Below, in pieces: positions 31,594 to 40,982 of a stretch of DNA of 64,000 nt (within the stretch, counting starts at the first letter, position 1; each line of letters begins with the position of its first letter). Source of the stretch: Myxococcales bacterium. Lineage in GTDB: Bacteria; Myxococcota_A; Bradymonadia; UBA7976; UBA1532. Made by a program: the position numbers and the translations under genes. The DNA lies in the NCBI GenBank assembly GCA_020633465.1, contig JACKDN010000018.1:109395-173394 (forward strand). The letters run 5' to 3'. The notes beneath the pieces are model-generated. The model did no database searches. It was not told the DNA's origin and saw only the letters and a program-made list of their open reading frames with translations.

Positions 31594-32515
31594 GGCTGCT
31601 GATCAGGTAGCGGTACAGGCTCTCGAGGTCGGCGTCGGGCGAGGTGAAGGCGCTGACCACCTGGGCCAGCTGCCCGGCCGCGGCGGGGATGTCGCGGGCG
31701 GCGGCCTCGAGGTCGAGCGTGGTGACCTCGAGCGTGCCGTCGGCGATGACGGCCGTGGCGACGACGTGGTCGAGGGCGATCAGGTGCGCGGCCAGCGCGC
31801 GGGGCGCCGGCACCTCGACGTGGATGCGATAGGGCCGATCGGTCAGCAGGGCGCGCAGGCGGAAGATGTCGCCGTGGGCGCGCACCCGGCCGAAGCGGAT
31901 GAACACCACGCGGTGGGTCATCGCCTCGACCTCGTGCAGCACGTGGCTCGACACCAGGACGCAGCGGCCCTCGTCGCCGAGGCCGCGGACGAGGTCGATG
32001 AGATCGGCGCGGGCCACGGGATCGGCGCCGGTGAGGGGCTCGTCGAGCAGCACCACGGGCGGATCGTGCGCGATGGCCTGGGCGATCTTGGTGCGCTGCC
32101 GCATGCCTCGGCTCATCTCGGACAGCCGCTTGCGCCCGTGCTCGCCCATGCCCACGCGGTCCATCGCGGCCCGGGCCTTCTTCTGCGCCTCGCCGCGCGA
32201 GAAGCCGTGCAGCCGCGTCAGCGCCTCGACGAAGGTGTGCCCGGTCAGCTCCTCGTAGAACTTGTCCTGCTCGGGGCACAGGCCCAGGGCGCGCAGCGCC
32301 GCCGGCTGGCGGAAGGGATCGGCGCCCAGCAGCGACACCTCGCCCTCGTCGGGCAGCAGCTGCCCGGCGAACAGCTTCATCAGCGTCGACTTGCCCGATC
32401 CGTTGGGCCCCAGAAGCCCCGTCACGCCGGGCCCGACCTTCAGATCGACGTCGTTGAGCGCGCGCACCTGCCCGAACATCTTGCTGACGCCGCGCGCCTC
32501 GAGCATGGGCTGCAC
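31586..32515 (-). CDS. ABC exporter ATP-binding protein (second system)
   Basis: A 309-residue nucleotide-binding protein. Walker A is GPNGSGKST (36-44), the signature is MSRGMRQRTKIAQAI (a variant of LSGGQ common in ABC-2 exporters), Walker B is VVLLDEP, and the H-loop is VSSHVL. A C-terminal domain of about 90 residues follows the ATPase core, as in antibiotic/GldA-type exporters. The start is ATG 32515 (MQPMLEARGV; the ATG at 32506 is a possible alternative). It overlaps the downstream permease gene by eight bases and pairs with it. Confidence 0.9.
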   Translation of the reverse strand: MQPMLEARGVSKMFGQVRALNDVDLKVGPGVTGLLGPNGSGKSTLMKLFAGQLLPDEGEVSLLGADPFRQPAALRALGLCPEQDKFYEELTGHTFVEALTRLHGFSRGEAQKKARAAMDRVGMGEHGRKRLSEMSRGMRQRTKIAQAIAHDPPVVLLDEPLTGADPVARADLIDLVRGLGDEGRCVLVSSHVLHEVEAMTHRVVFIRFGRVRAHGDIFRLRALLTDRPYRIHVEVPAPRALAAHLIALDHVVATAVIADGTLEVTTLDLEAAARDIPAAAGQLAQVVSAFTSPDADLESLYRYLISSHA

Positions 32516-32516
32516 G

Positions 32517-33440
32517 TCAGCTCTCCACGTCCTGGCGCAGGCGCCAGGTCAGGGCGACGAGGCCGGCGCCGGCGAAGGCGATCAGGCCCAGCAGCGACGC
32601 CGCCACGTCCTCGTTGGGCAGCACCCCGCGGTTGGGCACGAGCTGGGCGGCGATGGAGGGTCGGCCCACCTCGAGCAGCGCGTCGACCACCGTGCGCAGG
32701 TCGCGCTCGGGCACCAGGTAGCCCGCCCAGGACTGGCCCGCCTCGACCAGACCCTCGCCTACGCCGGTCAGCACCAGCATGGTCGCGACGAAGGCCACGC
32801 TGACCGTGCGCGACTTCTGGCCCATGGCGCTGGCGCCGACGAGCGTCGTCGTCAGCACGAAGGCGCCCAGCGCGGCCGCCGCCAGGGCGGGCACGCCCAA
32901 CCACCACAGCTGCGCGCCCAGCGCGGGCGGCGAGATGCCGACGGCGACGAGCCACAGCAGCAGCGTGGGCGCCACGAGCGTCGCGGTCGGCACCAGCCCG
33001 GCGCCGAGCAGCTTGCCCAGGGCGTAGTCCAGCCGGCTGACCGGCCGGGCGAAGTAGAGCTCGAGGGCGCCGGCCGCGCGATCCTCGGCGACGCAGCCGC
33101 CCGCGATGACCGCGATCGCGATGGCCGAGGTGTAGAACTGGGCGCGCACGAAGCCAGCGAAGACCTCCTGCGCGCTGCCGACGACGCTGGCGGGATCCAT
33201 CGGCAGGCCGCCGCTGCTGGTGAAGCGCTGGAACAGCAGCTGCCCGACGAGCGCGACGCCGGCGATGCCGACGACGGCCAGGCACATCAGCAGCGCGAAC
33301 TTCGTCGAGCGGTTGCGCCACGCCAGCACCAGCGCCGTGCGCGCCATCGGCCACGGGGCCCGGCGCGGACGGCCGCGCAGGGTGTGCCCCCGGTAGCCGA
33401 CCGCGTGGATGCGATCCTCGAGCACCGGCGGCTCAGCCAC
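32517..33440 (-). CDS. ABC-2-type exporter permease (first system)
   Basis: The 307-residue permease has a basic cytoplasmic N-terminus and about six membrane segments. The loop CVAEDRAAGALELYFARPV matches the E-x-x-x-G-T/A-L-E motif of ABC-2 permeases. The start at ATG 33440 overlaps the upstream ATPase gene by eight bases, and its stop sits one base before the second ATPase start. The periplasmic segment MDPASVVGSAQEVFAGF.. lies between helices 1 and 2. The substrate is unknown. Confidence 0.85.
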   Translation of the reverse strand: MAEPPVLEDRIHAVGYRGHTLRGRPRRAPWPMARTALVLAWRNRSTKFALLMCLAVVGIAGVALVGQLLFQRFTSSGGLPMDPASVVGSAQEVFAGFVRAQFYTSAIAIAVIAGGCVAEDRAAGALELYFARPVSRLDYALGKLLGAGLVPTATLVAPTLLLWLVAVGISPPALGAQLWWLGVPALAAAALGAFVLTTTLVGASAMGQKSRTVSVAFVATMLVLTGVGEGLVEAGQSWAGYLVPERDLRTVVDALLEVGRPSIAAQLVPNRGVLPNEDVAASLLGLIAFAGAGLVALTWRLRQDVES

Positions 33441-34407
33441 GGGGGGGCTCCGCCGGGCGCGGCCACGCCGAGGGCGGGGGCGCCACCAGGGCCGGGCGCC
33501 CGCCGATCGCCTCGAGGAAGGCGTCCTCGAGCGACGCGGCGCGCGCCTGCAGGTGCACGACGGCGTCGCCGGTGCTGGCCGCCGCCTGCCAGACGAGATC
33601 CGGCCCGGCGCCGGCCGGCAGCCGCACCCGCAGCTGATCCGGGCGGCCGCCCGGCGTGACCTCGGCGTCCAGCGCCTGCAGGCGGGCCCGCAGCGCGGGC
33701 GCCGGCACGGCCGTGCGCACGTCGAACTCCGAGGCGCGCTGAACCCGCAGATCGCTCAGCGGGCCGGCGAAGCGCACCGCGCCGTTCTGCATGATCATGA
33801 CCGCGTCGCAGGTGCGCTCGACGTCGTGCAGCAGGTGCGTCGACAGCAGCACCGCGGGGCCGCCGTGGTCGCGCAGGTGCACCACGAGGTCGAGCAGCTC
33901 GTCCCGGCTCTCGGGATCGAGGCCGCTGGTGGGCTCGTCCAGCAGCACCAGGTCGGGCGCGTGCACCAGGGCCATCGCCACCTTCACCCGCTGGAACATG
34001 CCCGTGCTGTAGGTCTCGACCGGGCGGTAGCGCGACTCGTCCAGGCCGACCAGATCGAGCATGTCGTGGCCCCGCAGCAGCGACTCGCGGCGCCGCATGC
34101 CGCACAGCTCGCCCGCGTAGGCCACCGACTCGAGGCCGCTGAGCCCGGGCAGGCGGCCCGGCCCCTCGGCCGCGTAGCCCAGCCGCGCGCGCACGGCCAC
34201 CGGGTTCGCGACGGCGTCGACGCCCAGCACGGTCGCCTGCCCGGCGTCGGGCCGGATCAGCCCCAGGCACACCTTCATCAGCGTCGTCTTGCCGGCGCCG
34301 TTCGGCCCCAGCAGCCCGACCGCCCGGCCGTCGACGACGCCGGTCACGTCGGCGAGCGCCATCGTGTTGCCGAACTGCTTTCGGATGCCCTGGAAGCTGA
34401 GCAGCAT
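33433..34407 (-). CDS. ABC exporter ATP-binding protein (first system)
   Basis: The 324-residue ATPase has Walker A GPNGAGKTT (34-42), signature YSTGMFQRVKVA (133-144), Walker B LVLLDEPTSGLDP (153-165), H-loop LLSTHLLHD and an accessory C-terminal region. The start is ATG 34407 rather than the in-frame GTG at 34428. The predicted promoter (-10 at 34419-34414) overlaps the bases before 34407, so the upstream codon would not be in the mRNA. It is the first gene of the ATPase-permease-ATPase-permease operon and is divergent from the REC-kinase gene (65-base gap). Confidence 0.9.
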   Translation of the reverse strand: MLLSFQGIRKQFGNTMALADVTGVVDGRAVGLLGPNGAGKTTLMKVCLGLIRPDAGQATVLGVDAVANPVAVRARLGYAAEGPGRLPGLSGLESVAYAGELCGMRRRESLLRGHDMLDLVGLDESRYRPVETYSTGMFQRVKVAMALVHAPDLVLLDEPTSGLDPESRDELLDLVVHLRDHGGPAVLLSTHLLHDVERTCDAVMIMQNGAVRFAGPLSDLRVQRASEFDVRTAVPAPALRARLQALDAEVTPGGRPDQLRVRLPAGAGPDLVWQAAASTGDAVVHLQARAASLEDAFLEAIGGRPALVAPPPSAWPRPAEPPRG

Positions 34408-34413
34408 GCCCCG

Positions 34414-34441
34414 TTGTAAACCGCGCACCCCCGGGCTTCAA
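34414..34441 (-). promoter_or_regulatory. Predicted promoter of the double ABC-exporter operon (leaderless)
   Basis: Minus strand: TTGAAG (34441-34436), a 16-base spacer and TTACAA (34419-34414). Six bases separate the -10 from the ATG at 34407. Confidence 0.5.
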
Positions 34442-34472
34442 CCGCGCTGACGGGGTGGCCGAAGCAGGGAGC

Positions 34473-35543
34473 ATGAACGCGCGCGTGCTGCTGCTCGAGG
34501 ACGAGGCGGACGACGGTCTGTTGCTGCGGGTGCTGCTCGAGCGCGCGGGCCACGCGGTGCACGCCGTCGCGCTGGACGCGCCGCGCGACGCGCTGCCGGC
34601 CACCGATCTGGTGGTGGCCGATACGCGGCGCCGAGGCGAGGACGGCGCGCGCCTGGCCGAGGCGCTGCGGACGGCGGTGGGGGATCGCGGGCTGGTGTTG
34701 GTCGGCGCCGGGCCCGAGGCGCGCTGGCTGGAGGCGGGCGCGGACGCCTGGGTGGCCAAGCCGGTGCGGGGCGCGGCGCTCAGCGCCGGGCTCGCGCGCG
34801 CGCTGGCCGCCGGCGACGCGCGGCGCGAGGCCGAGCGCCGCGCGGTCGACGACGCGCTCGCGCGCGCCCGCGCCGAACGCGACTGGCTGCGCAGCCTGGT
34901 GCACGACCTCAACAACCCCCTGACGGCCGTGGGCGCCGGGCTGCAGCTGCTGTCGATCGATCCGCTGACGCCTCGCCAGTCCGAGGCCGCGCGGCAGGCC
35001 CGCCTGGCGGTGGGGCGGCTGAACCGCCTGGTCGAGGGCATGCTCGATCTGGGGCGGGTGGGGCAGGGCGGCGCGCTGCGCCTGGACCGGGGCCCGATCG
35101 GCGTGGCGCCGCTGCTCGACGAGGTGCGAGCGGCGGTGGAGCCGGTCGCCGCGCTGAAGCGGGTCGCGGTCGAGGCGATCGTCGGCGCCGACGTGCCGAC
35201 GCTGTCGGTGGACGGCGCGCTGGTCGCGCGCGCGCTGACCAACCTGGCCGACAACGCCGTGCGCCACACGCCGCGCCACACCCGCGTGACCCTGGCGGCC
35301 GAGCGCGCGGGGGACGCCGTCGTGCTGAGCGTCCGCGACGAGGGCGCCGGGGTGCCGCTCGAGCTGCAGGCGCGCCTGTTTCGACCCTTCCACCAGGCCA
35401 GCGACAGCCGCGTGCGCGGCGCGGCCGGCCTGGGGCTGGCCTGGGCGCGCGCCGTCGCGGTGGCGCACGGCGGCGACGTCGAGCACCGCGCGCCGCCCGC
35501 CGGCGGGGCCGAGTTCCGCCTGCGCCTGCCGCTGCCCCGATGA
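34473..35543 (+). CDS. REC-first histidine kinase
   Basis: A soluble 356-residue protein. The N-terminal receiver (4-110) has E9-D10 acids, D50 (VVADTRRR) as phospho-acceptor and K96 (VAKPV). A short coiled linker follows, then a HisKA dimerisation helix with H144 (SLVHDLNNPL), and a HATPase with N-box LTNLADNAVRH, G1 DEGAGVP, F-box LFRPFH and G2 GLGLAWA. REC-HK proteins without a sensor domain take input through the receiver. The ATG at 34473 follows AGGGAG; a GTG at 34455 would add six residues. There is no adjacent response regulator. It is divergent from the ABC operon and could regulate it (inference from position only). Confidence 0.85.
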   Translation: MNARVLLLEDEADDGLLLRVLLERAGHAVHAVALDAPRDALPATDLVVADTRRRGEDGARLAEALRTAVGDRGLVLVGAGPEARWLEAGADAWVAKPVRGAALSAGLARALAAGDARREAERRAVDDALARARAERDWLRSLVHDLNNPLTAVGAGLQLLSIDPLTPRQSEAARQARLAVGRLNRLVEGMLDLGRVGQGGALRLDRGPIGVAPLLDEVRAAVEPVAALKRVAVEAIVGADVPTLSVDGALVARALTNLADNAVRHTPRHTRVTLAAERAGDAVVLSVRDEGAGVPLELQARLFRPFHQASDSRVRGAAGLGLAWARAVAVAHGGDVEHRAPPAGGAEFRLRLPLPR

Positions 35544-35561
35544 AGCGTGACGCGCGCCGGG

Positions 35562-35590
35562 TTGGTGCCATCGCTCCGATTGCGTTATGA
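35562..35590 (+). promoter_or_regulatory. Predicted promoter for the exported protein at 35634
   Basis: TTGGTG (35562-35567), a 17-base spacer and TTATGA (35585-35590), followed by a leader of about 37 bases ending in a GGAGGG ribosome site. Confidence 0.5.
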
Positions 35591-35633
35591 CGCGGGAGCG
35601 GCCCGGGCCAAGGTGCCGGGCGGGAGGGACGCG

Positions 35634-36263
35634 GTGCTTCGACGACTTCTGGTGCTGGTCGCTGGCCTGATCTGCGTTGCAGGGCCGGCCGCGGCGGCCG
35701 ACGTGTACTTCAACGGGGTGAAGGTGACCGGCGCCATCGCCGGGCAGTCCTTCGAGAACGTGACGGTGCGCTTCGACGAGAAGGGCGACGTGCACGTGTC
35801 GGCGCCCGGCTTCAAGGTCGAGGTGGCCAAGCCGACGACCCCGACGCCGCCCACGCCGGCCGTCGCGCCGCCGACCGCGGCCGTCGCCCCGGCGAAGCCC
35901 GCGCCGCCGCCCGTCAACACGCCGCGCTACTGGCTGGTGCTCAACGCCTCGCGCACCGGGCACTACAAGGTGCAGATGCGGGCCAACGGGCACCCCGTGG
36001 CGGACGTGCCGGCCAACAGCCCGCAGTACGTCGCCGACATCACCGAGAAGCTGTACGAGGGTGACAACGTGGTCGAGGTGACCTTCCTGCCGCTGCCCGG
36101 CGCGCCGCCGGGGCCGCCCGCCGAGGCGGTGACGGTGATGGTGGGCTACGGGGTGCAGGCGCCGGACGGCACGCTGACCATCCAGCGCCTGATGGGCACG
36201 GCCAAGCAGAACACCGGCAGCGCCGCCGCCACCGCCCAGAGCATCCGGTTCAGCCTGAACTGA
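35634..36263 (+). CDS. Exported hypothetical protein
   Basis: The 209-residue protein starts at GTG 35634, preceded by GGAGGG six bases upstream; the longer reading to 35547 starts upstream of the predicted promoter. A signal peptide (1-22, AGPAAAA) precedes a small beta domain (DVYFNGVKVTGAIAGQSFENV). A Pro/Ala/Thr linker (about 65-95) follows, then a second beta domain (YWLVLNASRTGHYKVQMRAN...). The linker-plus-two-domain build suggests a periplasmic binding protein, but I do not recognise a named family. Its 3' end overlaps the convergent DUF1285 gene by 14 bases. Confidence 0.72.
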   Translation: MLRRLLVLVAGLICVAGPAAAADVYFNGVKVTGAIAGQSFENVTVRFDEKGDVHVSAPGFKVEVAKPTTPTPPTPAVAPPTAAVAPAKPAPPPVNTPRYWLVLNASRTGHYKVQMRANGHPVADVPANSPQYVADITEKLYEGDNVVEVTFLPLPGAPPGPPAEAVTVMVGYGVQAPDGTLTIQRLMGTAKQNTGSAAATAQSIRFSLN

Positions 36264-36753
36264 CCGCCTCGTCCAGCGCCACGACGGGCCAGCGCCGGCC
36301 ACCGGCGCGCACCTCGAGCGCCCCGTCCCGCTCCACCAGCCAGCTCGCCAGCGCCGCCTGCGCCGGGCGCGTCAGCCGCGCCCGCCGCCGCCGGTCGAGC
36401 TGCAGGTACACGCGGTCGCCGACGGTCTCGAAGGCGAGATCGGCGGGCAGCGTGAGGGTCTCGCGGGTGTTGAGCCGCGCCTCGAGCCCCGCCGCCGTCT
36501 CGGTGAGCGCCCGCACCAGGAAGGGCACGTCGTCGACCCGCACGTAGCACCACTTGTCGTCGATGCGCAGGGTGGGCTCGCCGGTGTCGGGGTGCACGTC
36601 GAGGCCCCGATCGAAGAGCTCGACGAGGCGCGGGTGGGTGAAGGGGACGCCCTCGTGGTGCCAGGTGCCCTCGGCGTCGAGACGCAGGTCCAAGCTGCGG
36701 CGGAGGGCGTCGAGGCGGGCGCGGGCGGCGGGATCGAGGTCGGCGTCGTTCAT
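36250..36753 (-). CDS. DUF1285-family protein
   Basis: A 167-residue protein from ATG 36753. It matches the DUF1285 pattern: GTWHHEGVPFTHPRLVELF (about 30-48), RGLDVHPDTGEPTLRI and KWCYVRVDDVPFLV (66-79). DUF1285 proteins are small, cytoplasmic and of unknown function; structures show a two-lobed beta fold (family knowledge). The stop codon region lies inside the 3' end of the convergent exported-protein gene (overlap 36250-36263). No operon partner is seen. Confidence 0.85.
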   Translation of the reverse strand: MNDADLDPAARARLDALRRSLDLRLDAEGTWHHEGVPFTHPRLVELFDRGLDVHPDTGEPTLRIDDKWCYVRVDDVPFLVRALTETAAGLEARLNTRETLTLPADLAFETVGDRVYLQLDRRRRARLTRPAQAALASWLVERDGALEVRAGGRRWPVVALDEAVSSG

Positions 36754-36827
36754 CGGGCTCACTCTACCACCCGATACCGATCCGCCGGCCGGCGTCGCGC
36801 CGTCGATCGCCGTCGATGCGCGGTTCT

Positions 36828-36856
36828 TTGCCGTTCTGACCCGGGCTGCCTAACAT
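36828..36856 (+). promoter_or_regulatory. Predicted promoter giving a leaderless GYF_2-protein mRNA
   Basis: TTGCCG (36828-36833), a 17-base spacer and TAACAT (36851-36856). The GTG at 36864 lies seven bases past the -10, so the mRNA should start at the start codon. No Shine-Dalgarno sequence is visible. Confidence 0.6.
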
Positions 36857-36863
36857 TCGCCCG

Positions 36864-37961
36864 GTGGACGACGACGGGCGATATCGCGTCACGCGCGCGG
36901 GGCGCGAGGTCTTCGCGGGCAACCAGCGAGCGCTGGTCGACGCGGCGCGCGCCGGGCGGGTGCGCGACAGCGATCTCGTCTTCGATCCCAGCACCGACAA
37001 CTGGGTCTTCGCGCGCAGCCACCCGCTGCTCGGCGGGCTGACCGACGCCACGCCCGCGCCGGCGGCGCCGCGGCCGGCGCGCCCGCGCCGCGAGCGCCTC
37101 GAGGCCAGCCCGACGCCCGCCGCCGAGGTCGAGGCGCGTCGCGCGCGCCGCGACCGCGCCGCGCGCAAGCGCCTGCTGGTGGGGCTGGCGGTGTTCGTCG
37201 CGGGCATCGTCGGCGTGGGCGTCTGGATGCTGTACGGCTCGGGGGGGCCGGGCGAAGCGATGAGCGCCTACTTCGAGGAGCGGGAGCGCGAGCAGAACGA
37301 GCCCTACGTGCCGCCGCCCGGTGGCGCCGAAGGCGAGCAGGCGGCTGTCCTCGCCGAGGGGGCGCCTGGCGCGCCGCCGCCGCCCGCCGACGGCGCGGGC
37401 GGACGGGCGGCCCCGGTGGAGGTGGTCGATCCGCTCACCTTCGACACGGCCTGGCGCAGCATGGACAGCGAGGCCATCGAGCTGAGCGACGCGCAGCGGC
37501 TGGCCTACGGGGCGCAATACCACGACGCGGCGCGCCGGGTGCTCGAGATCGAGGAGCCGCCGCCCGGCGACGCGCGCCTGGATCAGCTGCTGGCGGCCCG
37601 CCACCGGGCCGAGTTCGCGCGCCTGAACCTCGAGCGCGTCGATCCGAAGCACCCCGACATCGACCGGGTGGGCTCGACCCTGGGCGACATCGAGACCGAC
37701 TTCCAGGCGGCCTGCCGCGCGGACCACGGCGAGAAGTTCTGCGCGCTGAAGTGGAAGTGGCCGGACTGGCCGGATGCGGTGCTGGGCTTCGTCGCCGAGG
37801 AGAAGGTGGTGGTCGGGATGACCGCCGACCAGGTCCGCGAGAGCTGGGGGCGCCCCACGCGCCTGCGGCGCACCGCCGGCGGGCGTCAGTTCTGCTACGG
37901 CCAGCTCTGCGGGCGTTCGGTGACGATCGTGAACGACGTCGCGGTGCAGGTCGACGACTGA
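36864..37961 (+). CDS. GYF_2-like domain protein with one membrane helix
   Basis: A 365-residue protein. The N-terminal about 60 residues (RYRVTRAGREVFAGNQRALVD..., then DLVFDPSTDNWVFARSHP) match the GYF_2/DUF4339 fold seen in many predatory deltaproteobacteria. A basic stretch and a single membrane helix (about 103-125) follow, then a long acidic/Pro-rich segment. The C-terminal domain (about 190-365) has Cys pairs (CRADHGEKFC, CYGQLCG) and a SmpA/BamE-like VVGMTADQVRESWGRPTRL motif. BamE-like motifs are found in envelope proteins. GYF_2 domains are thought to bind proline-rich peptides; another such protein lies at 57654. Confidence 0.8.
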   Translation: MDDDGRYRVTRAGREVFAGNQRALVDAARAGRVRDSDLVFDPSTDNWVFARSHPLLGGLTDATPAPAAPRPARPRRERLEASPTPAAEVEARRARRDRAARKRLLVGLAVFVAGIVGVGVWMLYGSGGPGEAMSAYFEEREREQNEPYVPPPGGAEGEQAAVLAEGAPGAPPPPADGAGGRAAPVEVVDPLTFDTAWRSMDSEAIELSDAQRLAYGAQYHDAARRVLEIEEPPPGDARLDQLLAARHRAEFARLNLERVDPKHPDIDRVGSTLGDIETDFQAACRADHGEKFCALKWKWPDWPDAVLGFVAEEKVVVGMTADQVRESWGRPTRLRRTAGGRQFCYGQLCGRSVTIVNDVAVQVDD

Positions 37962-37976
37962 CCGCCCGGCCGCGCG

Positions 37977-39559
37977 TCAGCGCGGCGCGTCGGCCACCCA
38001 CAGGATGGGGGTGTAGCGGATGTCCGGCGCGCCGTCGCGCACGGCGCCGAGCTGCCCCCGGGCCTCCTCGAGCAGCGCCGCCAGCGCGTCCGGGCGGGTG
38101 CCGCCCACCCGCGCCCACCAGGCCTCGGCGGCCGACCGCGCCTCGGGACGCAGCTGCCCCTCGGCGAAGAGCGCGCGCGCGACGGCCGGCACGCGTCCCA
38201 GCGTCAGGGGCGCGCCCGCCGGCTCGCCCAAGGCGTCGTGCGCGAAGGCGGTGAACAGCCACGCGCCGACGCCCACCTCGTCCGGGCGCCCCTCGGCGCA
38301 GCGCGCGAGCTCGGCCACCAGCGCCGCGGCCGCGCTGATCCGCGCGAGATCCTCGGCCGTGCCGATGGGGCGGTCGTCGGGCAGGGTCGGGTGGCGCCCG
38401 CACAGGGCCTCGACCCAGGGCTTCAGGCGGGGCAGGTCGACGGCGTCGAGGCGGCCGCCCGATCCGGCCAGCAGGCCCTCGGCCGCGGCGCGGCGCGCGG
38501 GCGCCGCCGCCTCGAGGGTGCGGGCGTAGCCGGTGCGGAAGACCAGGCCCATCGACGTGGTCGCCAGCACGGCGGCGTCAGCCGCGGCGTCCGGGCGCGG
38601 CCCGGCCAGGGCGTCCAGCCCCAACACCAGCCCGGCGCGGACGCGGGCCAGCACGACCTGCTGCGCTTCCAGATCCCAGGGCTCGACGCGATCGGCCGAC
38701 AGCGCCATGTTCGCCACGTACCCCAGGCCGGCGCGCGCTCGATCGGCGTCCTTCGGGCTCAGCGCCGCGAAGGCGGCCGCCAGCCGGGCCTCGGCATCGA
38801 CCACCGGCGTGACGAAGCGGTGCGCGGGCGCCTCGCCCGGCTCGGCGTCGGGGCCGGGGCGCGCGGTGCGCGGCGGCGCCGTGTAGATGGCCAGCGCCTC
38901 GTAGTAGTCGACGTAGCCGCGATCGGCCATCCGGCCGCTGCGCCAGCGGTAGGCCTGCTCTTCCAGGACGCTGTCGACCGCGGCGCCGGCGAACACCAGC
39001 AGGTTGATGCAGTACGCCGGGTTCTCGCGGATGAGCATGTCGAGGAACAGCTTCACCGGCATGTCGCGCGGGGCGCTCTCCGGGAAGCAGATGCACAGGC
39101 GGTTGTCCGGGGTCATGACGTGCTCGACGTCGGGCGGGTCGAAGCCCTCCGGATCCTCGACGACGATGACGTCGACCGTGCGGCGCACCACCCAGTTGAG
39201 CAGCTCGTCGTCCAGGTCGAGCATGCGACGGTACAGCACCGCGGGCCCGGCCTGCATCAGCGCGCCCATCCACGGATCGAGGCGCTCGACGCTGGGGCGG
39301 TCGCCCACCCACACCTCGTGGTCGAGGATGGCGCGCACCTGCTCGCCGGTGGCCAGGGCCAGCAGCTCGGTCGAGTCGGCCAGGCCGATGGTGCGCAGGT
39401 AGAGGTGCAGATCCTCGGGCGGCAGCTGCGGCACCAGCGCCGCGGCGTCGTGCGGCGACAGCAGCGCGTCGAGCAGCGCGGCGCCCGAGCGCGCGGTCGC
39501 CAGCTTCGCCTTCCACACCGCCAGATCCGTGCGGGGCGGTGCGCCCGCGCCGGGGGTCG

Positions 39560-39563
<4 letters not shown>
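37977..39563 (-). CDS. DUF6178-like conserved protein
   Basis: A 528-residue, soluble, mostly helical protein from GTG 39563, whose start overlaps the SEC-C gene's stop by four bases (GTGA). Typical segments are LPPEDLHLYLRTIGLADS, ILDHEVWVGDRP, MLDLDDELLNWVVRRTVDV (about 100-120) and a long alpha-rich C-terminal half. It resembles the DUF6178 family of deltaproteobacteria, for which no function is known to me. There is no signal peptide and no catalytic motif that I recognise. Coupling to a SEC-C metal-binding protein suggests a shared process such as protein quality control (inference). Confidence 0.72.
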
Positions 39564-40276
<713 letters not shown>

Positions 40277-40296
40277 GGTCGCTCCTCGTCTCGGGA

Positions 40297-40914
40297 TCAG
40301 AAGTGCAGGGTGACGCCGACGCCGTAGCGCGCGTCGCCGTCCCGCAGGCGGGCCTCGAGGGCGACCCCGAGGCCCTTGATGATGTCGACGCCGGCGCCCA
40401 CCGCGCCGAGCAGCCCCAGCTCGCTGTCGCTGTCTCGGCCGTCCTGATCGAGGAAGGTCACGGCGAGGCCGAAGCCGCCGGCGACATACACGGCGCGCCC
40501 GTCCCCGATGTCGAAGTGGCGCGACACCAGCAGCTGGGGATCGACGCTGCCGAGGAAGGCGGCGTCCGACTTCAGGACCGCGCCGAAGGTGGCGAAGGCC
40601 AGGTCGACGGCGCCGCCGGTGTCCTCGGTGCGCAGGAAGCGGAAGCGGGCGCCGCCCTCGACCTCGAAGCCCGACTGATCGTCGAGCAGCACCAGGCCGG
40701 CGCGCAGCCCGGCGTCGAGCTCGGGCAGCAGGCCGATGCGGCCGTGGGCGCCGATGAACCAGGCGTCCGCGCCGGCGGTCAGCGCCGCTCCGGCCTCGGC
40801 CTGCTGCGGCGCGAGCGGGCGCGCGTGGTCGAAGCCCGCCGTGGTGATGGCCCCGGCGGGCGTCGCGGCGATCAGGAGGGCGATCGCCGCCATCGGCTGG
40901 GCGAGGGACTTCAA
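40297..40914 (-). CDS. Small outer-membrane beta-barrel protein
   Basis: The predicted start is TTG 40914 (MKSLAQPMAAIALLIAATPA), giving a signal peptide of about 22 residues and a 205-residue protein. The next possibility is ATG 40893, with a 15-residue signal. The mature part is a run of alternating amphipathic strands (AGADAWFIGAHGRIGLL, GLRAGLVLL, GARFRFLR, AVYVAGGFGLAVTF, GVALEARLR) ending YGVGVTLHF with a terminal Phe, the C-terminal barrel signature recognised by BamA. It is probably an 8-10-stranded outer-membrane protein of unknown cargo. It is upstream of the SEC-C gene and has its own promoter at 40948-40977. Confidence 0.7.
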   Translation of the reverse strand: MKSLAQPMAAIALLIAATPAGAITTAGFDHARPLAPQQAEAGAALTAGADAWFIGAHGRIGLLPELDAGLRAGLVLLDDQSGFEVEGGARFRFLRTEDTGGAVDLAFATFGAVLKSDAAFLGSVDPQLLVSRHFDIGDGRAVYVAGGFGLAVTFLDQDGRDSDSELGLLGAVGAGVDIIKGLGVALEARLRDGDARYGVGVTLHF

Positions 40915-40947
40915 GCGGATGCAGCCTGCGCCGTCCAAAGGGGCCGG

Positions 40948-40977
40948 AAACTAGCAGGGGCGACGCGGCGGCGGCAA
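40948..40977 (-). promoter_or_regulatory. Predicted promoter for the barrel/SEC-C/DUF6178 genes
   Basis: Minus strand: TTGCCG (40977-40972), an 18-base spacer and TAGTTT (40953-40948). Transcription would start near 40941, about 27 bases before the TTG start. Confidence 0.45.
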
Positions 40978-40982
40978 CCGTT

